In this document: positions 8,328 through 17,698 of the stretch, in pieces | How positions within the stretch are numbered: the first letter of the stretch is position 1 | Layout: each line of letters starts with the position of its first letter | NCBI GenBank assembly: GCA_016209735.1 | Contig: JACQVN010000033.1 | Coordinates: forward strand, 1 to 36,775 | Source of the DNA: Candidatus Methylomirabilota bacterium | GTDB taxonomy: Bacteria > Methylomirabilota > Methylomirabilia > Methylomirabilales > 2-02-FULL-66-22 | Length of the DNA: 36,775 nucleotides | Reading direction: 5' to 3' | The notes under the pieces: generated by a model | What the model saw: the letters and a program-made list of their open reading frames with translations, nothing else | The model's database searches: none | What the model was told of the DNA's origin: nothing | Program-made: the position numbers and the translations under genes

Positions 8328-9224
8328 ATGCGGAGGGTTCCGGAAGGAGTATGCCCCATCCTGGCGACGCCCTTTACGGAGAAGGGTGAAATAGACTTTG
8401 ACAGTCTGGGAAGGTTGACCAGGTGGATCAGTACCACGGGGGCAGTTGCGGTCACGATGTTTGGGATAGGCAGTGAGTATTACAAGCTGTCGGATCAGGA
8501 ACGAAACAGCATGATTGAGTGTGTTCTTGCGGAAGCCAAGGGGAAGATCCCGGTCATTGTCTCCGTCACGAAACACGCTACGGAACTGGCGGTAGAAGAC
8601 GCCCTCTATGCCCAGAAGATGGGGGCGGATATGCTGATGCTGTTGCCCCCGTTCCTGCTCTCGCCCGGCCCGGAGGCGACGACCCACCACATCGAGAGTG
8701 TGTGCCAGGCGGTGGACATCCCGGTGATTGTCCAGTACGCACCCGAGATGACCGGCGTGAAGATTGGGGCCGAGGTGTTCATAGGCTTGGCCAGGAAATA
8801 TCCGCAGATCGCCTATAAGATAGAATGCAAGCCGCCCGGAAAGGTGATAACGGCTATTCGTGAAGGCTCCGGCGGTTCGGTCAAGATTTACGTCGGGAAT
8901 GCGGGTTTTCAACTGATTGAGGGGCTCGCGAGAGGCGCCGTTGGCGTGATGCCGGGATGCTCGATGATAGAAGTCTATGGCAAGATCTATGCCCTGTATG
9001 CGCAAGGCAGAATCGATGAGGCCGTGGCGGTTCACAATGAGTTGCTGCCGCTCCTGAATTGCATGCGACAGTCCGTGGAGGAGCTCATCAAGGGCGAGAA
9101 GATGATTCTGAAGCGGAGAGGGGTGATTGCGTCTGACTATTGCCGGAAACCGACATTTGTGTTCGATGAGGCGTTAGAGAAGGACCTGGATCGGTATTAC
9201 CGGCAAGTCGAGAAATACCTCTGA
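8328..9224 (+). CDS. DapA/NAL-superfamily aldolase of unknown substrate
   Basis: A 298-residue TIM-barrel enzyme of the dihydrodipicolinate synthase/N-acetylneuraminate lyase superfamily (PF00701), which forms a Schiff base with a keto-acid. Lys164 (AYKIE) is the likely Schiff-base lysine. Residues that define true DapA are missing: the GTTGE motif reads GIGSE (46-50), the catalytic-Tyr position aligns with Gln136 (next to Tyr137), and the Arg that binds aspartate semialdehyde aligns with Met141. It is therefore a lyase or hydratase on another keto-acid, not a lysine-pathway enzyme. ATG 8328 has AAGGAG 8 bp upstream. It follows leuD by 127 bp and probably completes the transporter-dehydratase-lyase operon. 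Confidence 0.85.
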   Translation: MRRVPEGVCPILATPFTEKGEIDFDSLGRLTRWISTTGAVAVTMFGIGSEYYKLSDQERNSMIECVLAEAKGKIPVIVSVTKHATELAVEDALYAQKMGADMLMLLPPFLLSPGPEATTHHIESVCQAVDIPVIVQYAPEMTGVKIGAEVFIGLARKYPQIAYKIECKPPGKVITAIREGSGGSVKIYVGNAGFQLIEGLARGAVGVMPGCSMIEVYGKIYALYAQGRIDEAVAVHNELLPLLNCMRQSVEELIKGEKMILKRRGVIASDYCRKPTFVFDEALEKDLDRYYRQVEKYL

Positions 9225-9260
9225 GATGCGGGCGGGTCCTTCGCCGCCGGGGTGGCACGC

Positions 9261-10667
9261 ATGGTGCGGGTGGACGTGGTGGGTCGGGTCGAGCGCGCCC
9301 TGCGGAAATCGGGGGTGCAGCCGGGGGCGCGGCTTCTGGCGGCCACCTCGGGGGGGGTGGACTCCATGGTGCTCCTGGATGTCCTGGCCCGCCTGCGGGA
9401 TGACCTGGGATTCCGCCTGACCGCGGTCCACGTGCACCACGGGCTGCGGGGGAAAGCGTCCGAGCGAGACGCGGCGCTGGTCGAGGCCGAGGCGGCGCGG
9501 CGCGGCGTGCCGTCTCGCGTCATCCGCCTGGACCCGGCGACGCGCCCGCCGGGGGTCTCGGTCCAGGTCTGGGCCCGCGAGGCGCGCTACCGGGCGCTGG
9601 AAGAGACACGGAGGCGGCTTCGCGCCGCTTTCGTGCTCACCGCGCACCAGCAAAACGACCAGGCCGAGACGATCCTGTTGAACCTCTTGCGGGGAACGGG
9701 CCCGCGGGGACTGGCCGGCATCCCGCCGCAGCGCGGGCGGCTCCTCCGGCCGCTCCTCAGGGTGGACCGGGCCGCCATCGCCGCCTATGCCACCCGCCAG
9801 TGCGTCCCCTTTCGGGAGGATGCCTCCAACCGGTCGGAGGCCTATCGGAGGAACCGCATCCGGCGGCGTCTCCTGCCGCTTCTGGCCGCGGAATACAATC
9901 CCCGCATCGTCGAGTCGCTGGCGGATCTGGCGGAGCGCGTGCGGGAGGACGACGCCGCACTGACTGCGGAGGCCGGCCGGCGACTTCGGCGCCTGGTGCG
10001 CTGGGACGGGGCGGACCTCAGCCTCCCGGCGGCGGCCCTCCTGGGCATGCGGCCGGCACTCTCCCGACGCCTGCTCCAGCTCCTCTTCCAGCAACTGGCC
10101 GGTCCGGAGCGCGGACTGACCCGCCGGCACCTGGCGGCGCTCCTCGGATTGGGGAGCGCGCCCGGCCGCGTTCCGCTTCCCGGAGGCCTGGTGGCCCGGC
10201 GGTCCGGCGATTCGATCCTCCTGGGCCCGGCCTCGGCGGCGGTCGAGCACGCGGGGGGCGTGCGGGGCCGGGGGGACGAGCTTGTCGCGCTGCCCGTGGG
10301 GCGATGGATCAGGTGGCCGCTCCTGCCGTGGCGCGTGCGAATCCGGCGTGTCGCGTCGGGCGCCGCGCGCTTGCCGGGCGGCGCAGAGTGGTCGGCCCTG
10401 CTGGATGGGAGGATTCTCCGGCTGCCGCTCGGCCTCCGCCCCTGGCGGCCGGGCGATCGGTTTCACCCCCTGGGGGCTCCGGGGCGGAAGAAGCTCCAGG
10501 ATTTCTTCGTGGATGCCAAGGTTCCGCGGGAGGTGCGCGGCCGGCTTCCCCTCCTCCTCGGCGGTGGGCAGATCGCCTGTGTCGTCGGGCAGCGGGTGGC
10601 CGAGGAGTTCCGCTGGTCCGGTGCGACCGCGGCCGGCCTCATCGAGGTGCGAGGCGTGGAGGAGTGA
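9261..10667 (+). CDS. tilS: tRNA(Ile)-lysidine synthase
   Basis: A 468-residue cytoplasmic PP-loop ATPase that converts C34 of tRNA-Ile(CAU) to lysidine so that it reads AUA. The PP-loop SGGVDS is at 30-35. The family sequence HVHHGLRG and the HQQNDQAETILLNLLRGTG segment follow. The C-terminal TilS domain includes LRPWRPGDRF and GRKKLQDFFVDAKVPREVR. Length is normal. The start is uncertain: ATG 9261 has GGGG about 8 bp upstream, and GTG 9252 would add three residues. It lies only 36 bp after the dapA-like gene, so the catabolic operon may read into this housekeeping cluster. Confidence 0.92.
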   Translation: MVRVDVVGRVERALRKSGVQPGARLLAATSGGVDSMVLLDVLARLRDDLGFRLTAVHVHHGLRGKASERDAALVEAEAARRGVPSRVIRLDPATRPPGVSVQVWAREARYRALEETRRRLRAAFVLTAHQQNDQAETILLNLLRGTGPRGLAGIPPQRGRLLRPLLRVDRAAIAAYATRQCVPFREDASNRSEAYRRNRIRRRLLPLLAAEYNPRIVESLADLAERVREDDAALTAEAGRRLRRLVRWDGADLSLPAAALLGMRPALSRRLLQLLFQQLAGPERGLTRRHLAALLGLGSAPGRVPLPGGLVARRSGDSILLGPASAAVEHAGGVRGRGDELVALPVGRWIRWPLLPWRVRIRRVASGAARLPGGAEWSALLDGRILRLPLGLRPWRPGDRFHPLGAPGRKKLQDFFVDAKVPREVRGRLPLLLGGGQIACVVGQRVAEEFRWSGATAAGLIEVRGVEE

Positions 10668-10668
10668 G

Positions 10669-11199
10669 ATGCCCCATCGCCTGGGATCCGTCTTGATTCC
10701 CGTCCCCAAGATCCGGGACCGGGTCGAGGAGTTGGCCGCCGCAGTCTCCCGGGACTACGCCGGCAAGGATCTCCTCTTGATCTGCGTCCTGAAGGGGGCG
10801 GCGATCTTCTGGGCCGACCTCTCTCGGGCATTGACCATCCCGTGCCAGAGCGATTTCGTGGCCATGGAGAGCTATAGCGGCGCCACGCTGCCCCTGGCCG
10901 AGCCTCGCTTCACCAAGGCTGCCGGGGTCTCCCTGGAGGGGCGAGACGTGCTCCTCATCGAGGACATCGTCGACACGGGTCACACCGTCACCCACCTGAA
11001 AAAGAGCCTCCAGGCCCAGGCGCCGCGGAGCCTCGCCCTCTGCGGCCTCCTGGACAAGGCCGAGCGGCGCCAGGTCGAGGTCCCCATCGAGTATTGCGGG
11101 TTCGTGATCCCCAACGTCTTCGTGGTGGGCTACGGACTGGACTACGCGCAGCAGTATCGCCATCTCCCTTACATCGCGCGGGTCGAAGAGGTCGGTTGA
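10669..11199 (+). CDS. hpt: Hypoxanthine phosphoribosyltransferase
   Basis: A 176-residue purine-salvage enzyme that makes IMP or GMP from hypoxanthine or guanine and PRPP. The PRPP-binding motif [12 protein letters not shown] is at 95-106. The loop-I motif [13 protein letters not shown] and the flexible-loop SYSG match the family, as does the C-terminal [18 protein letters not shown]. The ATG is one base after the tilS stop, with GGAGGAG inside the tilS end 4 bp upstream, so translation is probably coupled. The tilS-hpt-ftsH order is common in bacteria. Confidence 0.95.
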   Translation: MPHRLGSVLIPVPKIRDRVEELAAAVSRDYAGKDLLLICVLKGAAIFWADLSRALTIPCQSDFVAMESYSGATLPLAEPRFTKAAGVSLEGRDVLLIEDIVDTGHTVTHLKKSLQAQAPRSLALCGLLDKAERRQVEVPIEYCGFVIPNVFVVGYGLDYAQQYRHLPYIARVEEVG

Positions 11200-11314
11200 T
11201 TCCCCCCTCGCGCCGTGGATGCCGGGGACGCCGGGGTCCGACCCGGGGCGCCGCGCAAGGGAGGATGCCCGGCAGCCGCTCCGGGGGGGAGTTCCAACAT
11301 TCCGGCGTTGCCTA

Positions 11315-11343
11315 TTGTCTTTACCCCGGTGTCGTGATACAAA
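11315..11343 (+). promoter_or_regulatory. Possible promoter upstream of ftsH
   Basis: TTGTCT (11315-11320) and TACAAA (11338-11343) are 17 bp apart, each a 4/6 match to sigma-70 consensus. They lie in the 194-bp hpt-ftsH gap about 50 bp before the ftsH GTG. A second -10-like TACAAT lies at 11358-11363. The local base composition is AT-richer than the surroundings, which supports a promoter here. Confidence 0.4.
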
Positions 11344-11393
11344 ACGTCAGAAATCCATACAATAGGATATTTGCGGGCGTAAGGAGTTTGCGT

Positions 11394-13211
<1,818 letters not shown>

Positions 13212-13551
13212 GCCGGACTCTGCGCAAAGCCATCGCGAACAGTCGCGGGAATGACCGAACCCCAGGTGGCCGATGGATCCGGGCAATTCTCGGTCGGCGA
13301 GGGGAGGAGCGGATCTCCGCGCTCCCGGCCTCCGGGAAGCGCACCGACGTGAGCTCGCCATGCGCTGGAGGGTCGCACACACTGGGCTGCATTCCGGCTG
13401 CTGCCCGCGCCACCTCACCGGGCGGACCGCCTTCCGAGCCTGCGGGCGCGCCGTGCCGCCGTCTCGGGCGGGGCGGACGCCGCTGCCCGGGGCTCTCGTC
13501 GGGACGAGCGACCGGGCCGCGGCTCCGACCGGCTGCCGGGAGATGTAGCCG
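13212..13551. other. 340-bp gap between ftsH and cdaA
   Basis: I see no gene, no folP remnant and no tandem-repeat array here; the open frames are GC-driven. In Geobacter-type clusters, folP (dihydropteroate synthase) usually occupies this place. The sequence is GC-rich to the end and there is no obvious Shine-Dalgarno before the cdaA ATG. Confidence 0.5.
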
Positions 13552-14373
13552 ATGGTCAGCCTCCTGCAGCAATTCCGCTGGATCGACGCCCTCGACATCC
13601 TCATCGTCGCCTTCGCCATTTACCAGATCATCCTGGCACTACGCGGCACGCGCGCCTTCCAGATGATCCTGGGCCTGGCCCTCCTGTACCTGGCCTCCTG
13701 GGTCTCGCTGCGCGTCGGCCTCATCACCGTGAACTGGGCCCTCTCCAACCTGCTGGCGGTCTGGCTCCTGCTGCTCATCATCCTCTTCCAGCCGGAGCTG
13801 CGCAGGGCCCTGGCCAGCATGGGGCGGCGGGGGAGCCTCGTGCGAGCCTTTTTCCGCTATCAGGAGGCGCACATGATCGACGAGGTCGTGCGCGCGACGG
13901 GCAACCTGGCGGCGAAGAAGATCGGGGCCATCATCGTCCTCGAGCGCAACTCCCGGCTCACCGACACGGTGGACGCGGGGACGACGGTGGACGCCGTGAT
14001 CTCCCGCCGGCTGCTGGAATCGATCTTCTACCCGTATTCTCCGCTGCACGACGGGGCCGTGATCGTGGGTGGGGACCGGATCGCGGCGGCGGGCTGCTTC
14101 CTGCCCCTCAGCATCAATCCCGACCTGCCCCGGGACCTGGGGACGCGCCACCGGGCGGCGGTGGGGATCACCGAGGAGAGCGACGCCCTGGCCATCGTGG
14201 TGTCGGAGGAGACGGGGGCGATCTCGCTGGTCGCGGGCGGAGAGATCCGCAGCAATCTGACCACGGGCGAACTCCGGACGCAGTTGAGCATCCTCCTGGG
14301 GCCGCGGCTCAAGAAGGCGCCGGGGGGTGCCGCGGCTTCGAACTCCCGCGTGGTGCCCGGTCGCCCGGACTGA
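13552..14373 (+). CDS. cdaA: Diadenylate cyclase CdaA
   Basis: A 273-residue membrane protein that makes c-di-AMP from two ATP. Three hydrophobic segments (about 12-30, 36-55 and 60-80) precede a cytoplasmic DisA_N domain (PF02457). Catalytic motifs are DGA at 167-169 (SPLHDGAVIVGG) and RHR at 199-201 (LGTRHRAAVG). The cdaA-cdaR-glmM order is the classical c-di-AMP control unit: CdaR and GlmM bind and modulate CdaA. No phosphodiesterase for c-di-AMP is in the window. The upstream Shine-Dalgarno is weak (GGGAGATGTAGCCG). Confidence 0.95.
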   Translation: MVSLLQQFRWIDALDILIVAFAIYQIILALRGTRAFQMILGLALLYLASWVSLRVGLITVNWALSNLLAVWLLLLIILFQPELRRALASMGRRGSLVRAFFRYQEAHMIDEVVRATGNLAAKKIGAIIVLERNSRLTDTVDAGTTVDAVISRRLLESIFYPYSPLHDGAVIVGGDRIAAAGCFLPLSINPDLPRDLGTRHRAAVGITEESDALAIVVSEETGAISLVAGGEIRSNLTTGELRTQLSILLGPRLKKAPGGAAASNSRVVPGRPD

Positions 14374-14399
14374 CCCACGGGGGGGGACAGGACCCAGCC

Positions 14400-15044
14400 A
14401 TGCGGCGGTGGGCGCTGAACAATCTGGAGCTGAAGCTCCTCTCGGTATTCCTGGCGGTCCTGCTCTGGGCGGTGGTCCTGGGGGAGCAGAAGATCGAGGT
14501 GTCCGTCGGCTTGCCCTTGGAGCTGAAGATTCCGGCCGATCTGGTCCCGGTCAGCAGCGTGCCGGAGTCATTGGAGGTGACCCTGCGCGGGCCGCGCACC
14601 CTGGTCAGGTCGGCCGTGCCCCACGAGGTCGCCTTGCTGGAGCTTCTCCCCGCCTTGCGGGAGGGGGAGAACCTCCTCCCCGTCAATCCCGAAATCGTGC
14701 GGGTCCCGCGGGGGATCGTGGTGGTGAATGTCGTGCCGTCGCGGCTGCGCGTCGTCCTGGAGCGGCTGGTGGAACAGGAGATCGACGTGACGCCGCGGAT
14801 CGAGGGTGCGCCCCTCCAGGGGTACCTGGTGCGGCAGGTGACCCCGGTTCCGCCGCGGGTCACCCTCGTGGGTCCTGCCAGCGAGTTCAAGAAATTGCGC
14901 CGGCTCCACACGCTGCCCGTGAATGTGCAGGGCCGCAGCGATTCCTTCACGGCCCGGGTGCAGGTGGAGCCCCCCGGCGGCCAGATCCGGCTCCGGGAGG
15001 GCTCCGTGGACGTGCGAGTAGACATCGGTCCGGCGAAGTCCTGA
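14400..15044 (+). CDS. cdaR: YbbR-domain protein, CdaA regulator
   Basis: A 214-residue protein with an N-terminal membrane anchor (LKLLSVFLAVLLWAVVL, about 11-27) and an extracytoplasmic part with two YbbR repeats (PF07949), at roughly 35-110 and 120-205. In Bacillus and Listeria, CdaR regulates the adjacent diadenylate cyclase. It is shorter than the ~300-480 residue Firmicute proteins but fits the two-repeat form seen in Deltaproteobacteria. It starts 26 bp after cdaA behind a run of G residues. Confidence 0.88.
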   Translation: MRRWALNNLELKLLSVFLAVLLWAVVLGEQKIEVSVGLPLELKIPADLVPVSSVPESLEVTLRGPRTLVRSAVPHEVALLELLPALREGENLLPVNPEIVRVPRGIVVVNVVPSRLRVVLERLVEQEIDVTPRIEGAPLQGYLVRQVTPVPPRVTLVGPASEFKKLRRLHTLPVNVQGRSDSFTARVQVEPPGGQIRLREGSVDVRVDIGPAKS

Positions 15045-15121
15045 CCGCCGGCCCGGAGCGTCCCGTCGCGACACGCGGGGCGGTGCGACGAGGGCGGCCG
15101 GCGGCAGGCAACGGGGAGAAC

Positions 15122-16474
15122 ATGGGCCGTCTGTTCGGAACGGATGGGGTCCGGGGGGTGGCCAACCAGGAGCCGATGACCCCCGAGACGGTGGTCAGAC
15201 TCGGGCGAGCGCTGGCCTACCTGGTCCGCACCCCCGGCGAGCGGCGCAGCATCCTCATCGGCAAGGATACCCGCATCACGGGGTACATGCTGGAGACGGC
15301 GCTGACGGCGGGGATCACCTCCATGGGAGTGGATGTCCTCCTGGCCGGCCCCCTGCCCACGCCGGGGATCGCCTTCCTCACCCGGAGCCTGCGGGCGGAT
15401 GCGGGCGTGGTGATCTCCGCCTCGCACAATCCCTCCGAGGACAACGGCATCAAGTTCTTCTCCGGCGCCGGCCTCAAGCTGCCGGATTCCAGCGAGGCGC
15501 AGATCGAGGAGATGCTCTACTCCGGGGCTATCGACCAGGTGCGTCCGGGGGCGAACGAGATCGGCAAGGCGTTTCGCGTCGAGGGGGCGACCGGCCGCTA
15601 CGTGGAGTTCGTGAAGGCCTCCTTTCCGCGCGGCCTCGGCCTGCGCGGCCTGAAGGTGGTGGTGGACTGCGCCCACGGCGCCACGTACAAGGTGAGCCCG
15701 GTGGTGCTGCGCGAGCTGGGAGCCGATGTCCTGGCCATGAACGTGGCCCCCGACGGCCTCAACATCAACGACGGCTGCGGCTCGCTCCACCCCGAGGAGT
15801 TGCAGCGGACGGTGGTGGCCGAGGGGGCGCATGTCGGCTTCGCGCACGACGGGGACGGCGATCGCGTGATTTTCGTGGACGAACAGGGCGCGCTGGTGGA
15901 CGGGGACCAGGTCCTGTGCATGTGCGCCGCCGACATGCAGGGAAGCGGCCGGCTGGCCCGAAGCACAGTGGTGGCCACGGTCATGAGCAATATCGGCTTG
16001 GAGCAGGCGCTCAAGGAGCGCGGCATCGCCCTCGTCCGCACGCCGGTGGGGGATCGCTACGTTCTGGAGGCGATGCTCGCGGGAGGCTTCACGCTGGGCG
16101 GCGAGCAGTCCGGGCACATCATTTTCTCCGAGCACAATTCCACGGGCGACGGGGCGGTCACCGCCCTGCAGGTTCTGGCGGTCATGCAGCGCTCCCGCCG
16201 GCGACTCTCGGAGCTGGCGGCGGGCATGCGCCGCTACCCCCAGGTCCTGCAGAACGTGCGGGTGCAACGCCGGGAGGAGCTTCAGGGCCTGCCCGCGGTG
16301 CAGGAGGCGATTCGCGCGGTCGAGGCGCGCCTGGCGGGCACGGGGCGGGTGCTGGTCCGCTTCTCCGGGACAGAGCCGCTCGTGCGGGTCATGCTGGAGG
16401 GCCCCGACGAGGGCACGATCCGGGCCGGGGCGGCACAGATCGCGGATGCGGTCCGGGCCAGCCTGGCGGAATGA
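15122..16474 (+). CDS. glmM: Phosphoglucosamine mutase
   Basis: A 450-residue enzyme that converts glucosamine-6-phosphate to glucosamine-1-phosphate for peptidoglycan and lipopolysaccharide precursors. The phosphoserine loop ISASHNP (98-104) has the active Ser at 101. The metal loop DGDGDR is at 242-247, the sugar loop GEQSGH at 326-331 and the phosphate loop RFSGTEP at 412-418. The N-terminus FGTDGVRG is typical. ATG 15122 follows GGGGAG. The stop codon TGA (16472-16474) is also the first part of a 7-bp repeat array that fills the gap to the next gene. Confidence 0.97.
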   Translation: MGRLFGTDGVRGVANQEPMTPETVVRLGRALAYLVRTPGERRSILIGKDTRITGYMLETALTAGITSMGVDVLLAGPLPTPGIAFLTRSLRADAGVVISASHNPSEDNGIKFFSGAGLKLPDSSEAQIEEMLYSGAIDQVRPGANEIGKAFRVEGATGRYVEFVKASFPRGLGLRGLKVVVDCAHGATYKVSPVVLRELGADVLAMNVAPDGLNINDGCGSLHPEELQRTVVAEGAHVGFAHDGDGDRVIFVDEQGALVDGDQVLCMCAADMQGSGRLARSTVVATVMSNIGLEQALKERGIALVRTPVGDRYVLEAMLAGGFTLGGEQSGHIIFSEHNSTGDGAVTALQVLAVMQRSRRRLSELAAGMRRYPQVLQNVRVQRREELQGLPAVQEAIRAVEARLAGTGRVLVRFSGTEPLVRVMLEGPDEGTIRAGAAQIADAVRASLAE

Positions 16475-16548
16475 ACGTTGAACGTTTAACGTTGAACGTG
16501 CAAACCCCCGAACGCTCGAACGTTCGAACCCCCGAAGTCTCGAACCGC
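16472..16548. repeat. Heptad (ACGTTGA) plus octad (CGAACNNT) tandem array
   Basis: From the glmM stop codon TGA, units ACGTTGA, ACGTTTA, ACGTTGA and ACGTGCA follow at exact 7-bp spacing (16475-16502). Five units starting CGAA follow at exact 8-bp spacing: CGAACGCT, CGAACGTT, CGAACCCC, CGAAGTCT, CGAACCGC (16509-16548). The array fills almost the whole gap up to the Shine-Dalgarno of the PdxJ-like gene. Confidence 0.85.
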
Positions 16549-16560
16549 CGGGAGGCACAC

Positions 16561-17289
16561 ATGCCGCGGCTCTTTACAGAGTTGGACCATCTGGGCCTCC
16601 TGCGTCAGGCGGGAGGCGGGCGAGATCCCGACCCTGCCCATGTCGCCATCCTGGCGGAGCTGGCCGGCGCGGGGGGGATCAGCGTGCCCTGCACCCGCGG
16701 CGGCTCCGGCGTGCAGGAGCGGGACCTCCGCGTCATGCGGGAAGTCGTCCACACCGTCTTCGCCCTCTGCATTCCCCCCCAGGACGACCTGGTCAAGCTG
16801 GCCCTGACCCTGCGTCCGGATCTGGTGACCCTCATCCCCGAGCCGCGGGAGCCCTATGAGCCCGAGCGCGGCCTGGACATAGAGGATCGCCGATCCGAGC
16901 TGGCGGGCTGCATCGACGCCCTGAAGGGGGGGAAGATCCCGGTGGTCCTGCTGGTGGATCCCTCGCCGCTGCAGATCAAGGCGGCGCAGCGTACGGGCGC
17001 CGGGGGCGTCCGGCTGCACACCGGCCGCTTCTGCTGGGCGGCGGACCAGGGGGCGCGGGCCGCGGAGTACGAGGCGCTGCTGAACGCCGCCAAGGTCGCC
17101 CTGCGCCTGGGGCTCCCCGTGCACGCGGGCGGCGGGATCGGCTACCAGACCGTCGGCGCCATCGCCCAGATTCCGGAGATCGATACCGTCGTCGTGGGAC
17201 ATAGCTTCTTGGCTCGCGCCATGCTCGTGGGGGTCGCAGAAGCGGTGGGCGAGCTCCTGCGATTGATGCGGGAAGGGGCGGCCCGATGA
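16561..17289 (+). CDS. PdxJ-like protein lacking PNP synthase catalytic residues
   Basis: A 242-residue TIM barrel that aligns end to end with pyridoxine 5'-phosphate synthase PdxJ. Conserved parts are LDHLGLLRQAGGGRDPDP, the PDLVTLIPE strand, HTG and a phosphate-site GH (213-214). The catalytic positions of the E. coli enzyme are changed: His45 is Pro43, Glu72 is Cys70, Glu153 is Arg151, His193 is Gly191, and Asn of the NIDH motif is Glu7. The frame is intact, with GGGAGG upstream, and overlaps acpS by 4 bp (ATGA), as pdxJ does in relatives. I infer a folded protein without normal PdxJ activity, or one with a new activity on a related phosphorylated substrate. Confidence 0.85.
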   Translation: MPRLFTELDHLGLLRQAGGGRDPDPAHVAILAELAGAGGISVPCTRGGSGVQERDLRVMREVVHTVFALCIPPQDDLVKLALTLRPDLVTLIPEPREPYEPERGLDIEDRRSELAGCIDALKGGKIPVVLLVDPSPLQIKAAQRTGAGGVRLHTGRFCWAADQGARAAEYEALLNAAKVALRLGLPVHAGGGIGYQTVGAIAQIPEIDTVVVGHSFLARAMLVGVAEAVGELLRLMREGAAR

Positions 17290-17663
17290 TTCTGGGGCTG
17301 GGGACGGATCTCGTGGCCATTTCCCGCCTGGAAGCCATCCTGACGAGGCATCGGGATCGCTTCCTGGAACGGGTTTTCACGCTCGCAGAGCGGGAGGACT
17401 GCCTCGACCGCGCGCGACCGGCTTCTCATCTGGCTGCCCGCCTGGCGGCCAAGGAGGCCGCCATGAAGGCGCTGGGGACGGGGTGGGGGCAGGGAGTCCG
17501 CTGGCAGGACATCGAGGTGCGTTCGACGGGCCGGCGGCCACCCTCGCTCCGGCTGTCCGGCGCCGCCCGGCAGGAGGCCGAGCGCCAGGGGGTCCGCCAG
17601 GCACTGGTGAGCCTGTCGCACGACGGCGACTACGCCATGGCGGTGGTCGTGGCCACGGACTGA
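17286..17663 (+). CDS. acpS: Holo-[acyl-carrier-protein] synthase
   Basis: A 125-residue 4'-phosphopantetheinyl transferase that activates ACP from CoA. The N-terminal GLGTDLV gives the Mg-binding Asp8, and RLAAKEAAMKALG gives Glu57. The C-terminal SLSHDGDYAMAVVV is typical. The ATG overlaps the stop codon of the preceding gene (ATGA), implying coupled translation. Length is normal. Confidence 0.95.
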   Translation: MILGLGTDLVAISRLEAILTRHRDRFLERVFTLAEREDCLDRARPASHLAARLAAKEAAMKALGTGWGQGVRWQDIEVRSTGRRPPSLRLSGAARQEAERQGVRQALVSLSHDGDYAMAVVVATD

Positions 17664-17698
17664 CGACTGCATTGGTCATTTCTTGGGGGGCGATTCCT

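Noticed and set aside
8328-9224. dapA (lysine biosynthesis)
   Set aside because: The GTTGE motif and the Tyr and Arg positions needed for aspartate-semialdehyde condensation are not present.
13273-13548. 91-residue open frame in the ftsH-cdaA gap, considered as folP remnant or a small gene
   Set aside because: No dihydropteroate synthase motif, no Shine-Dalgarno and an Arg/Ala-rich composition consistent with chance in GC-rich DNA.
14309-16558. 749-residue open frame antisense to cdaR and glmM
   Set aside because: Both sense genes are certain. The antisense product has no recognisable domain and runs into the repeat array.
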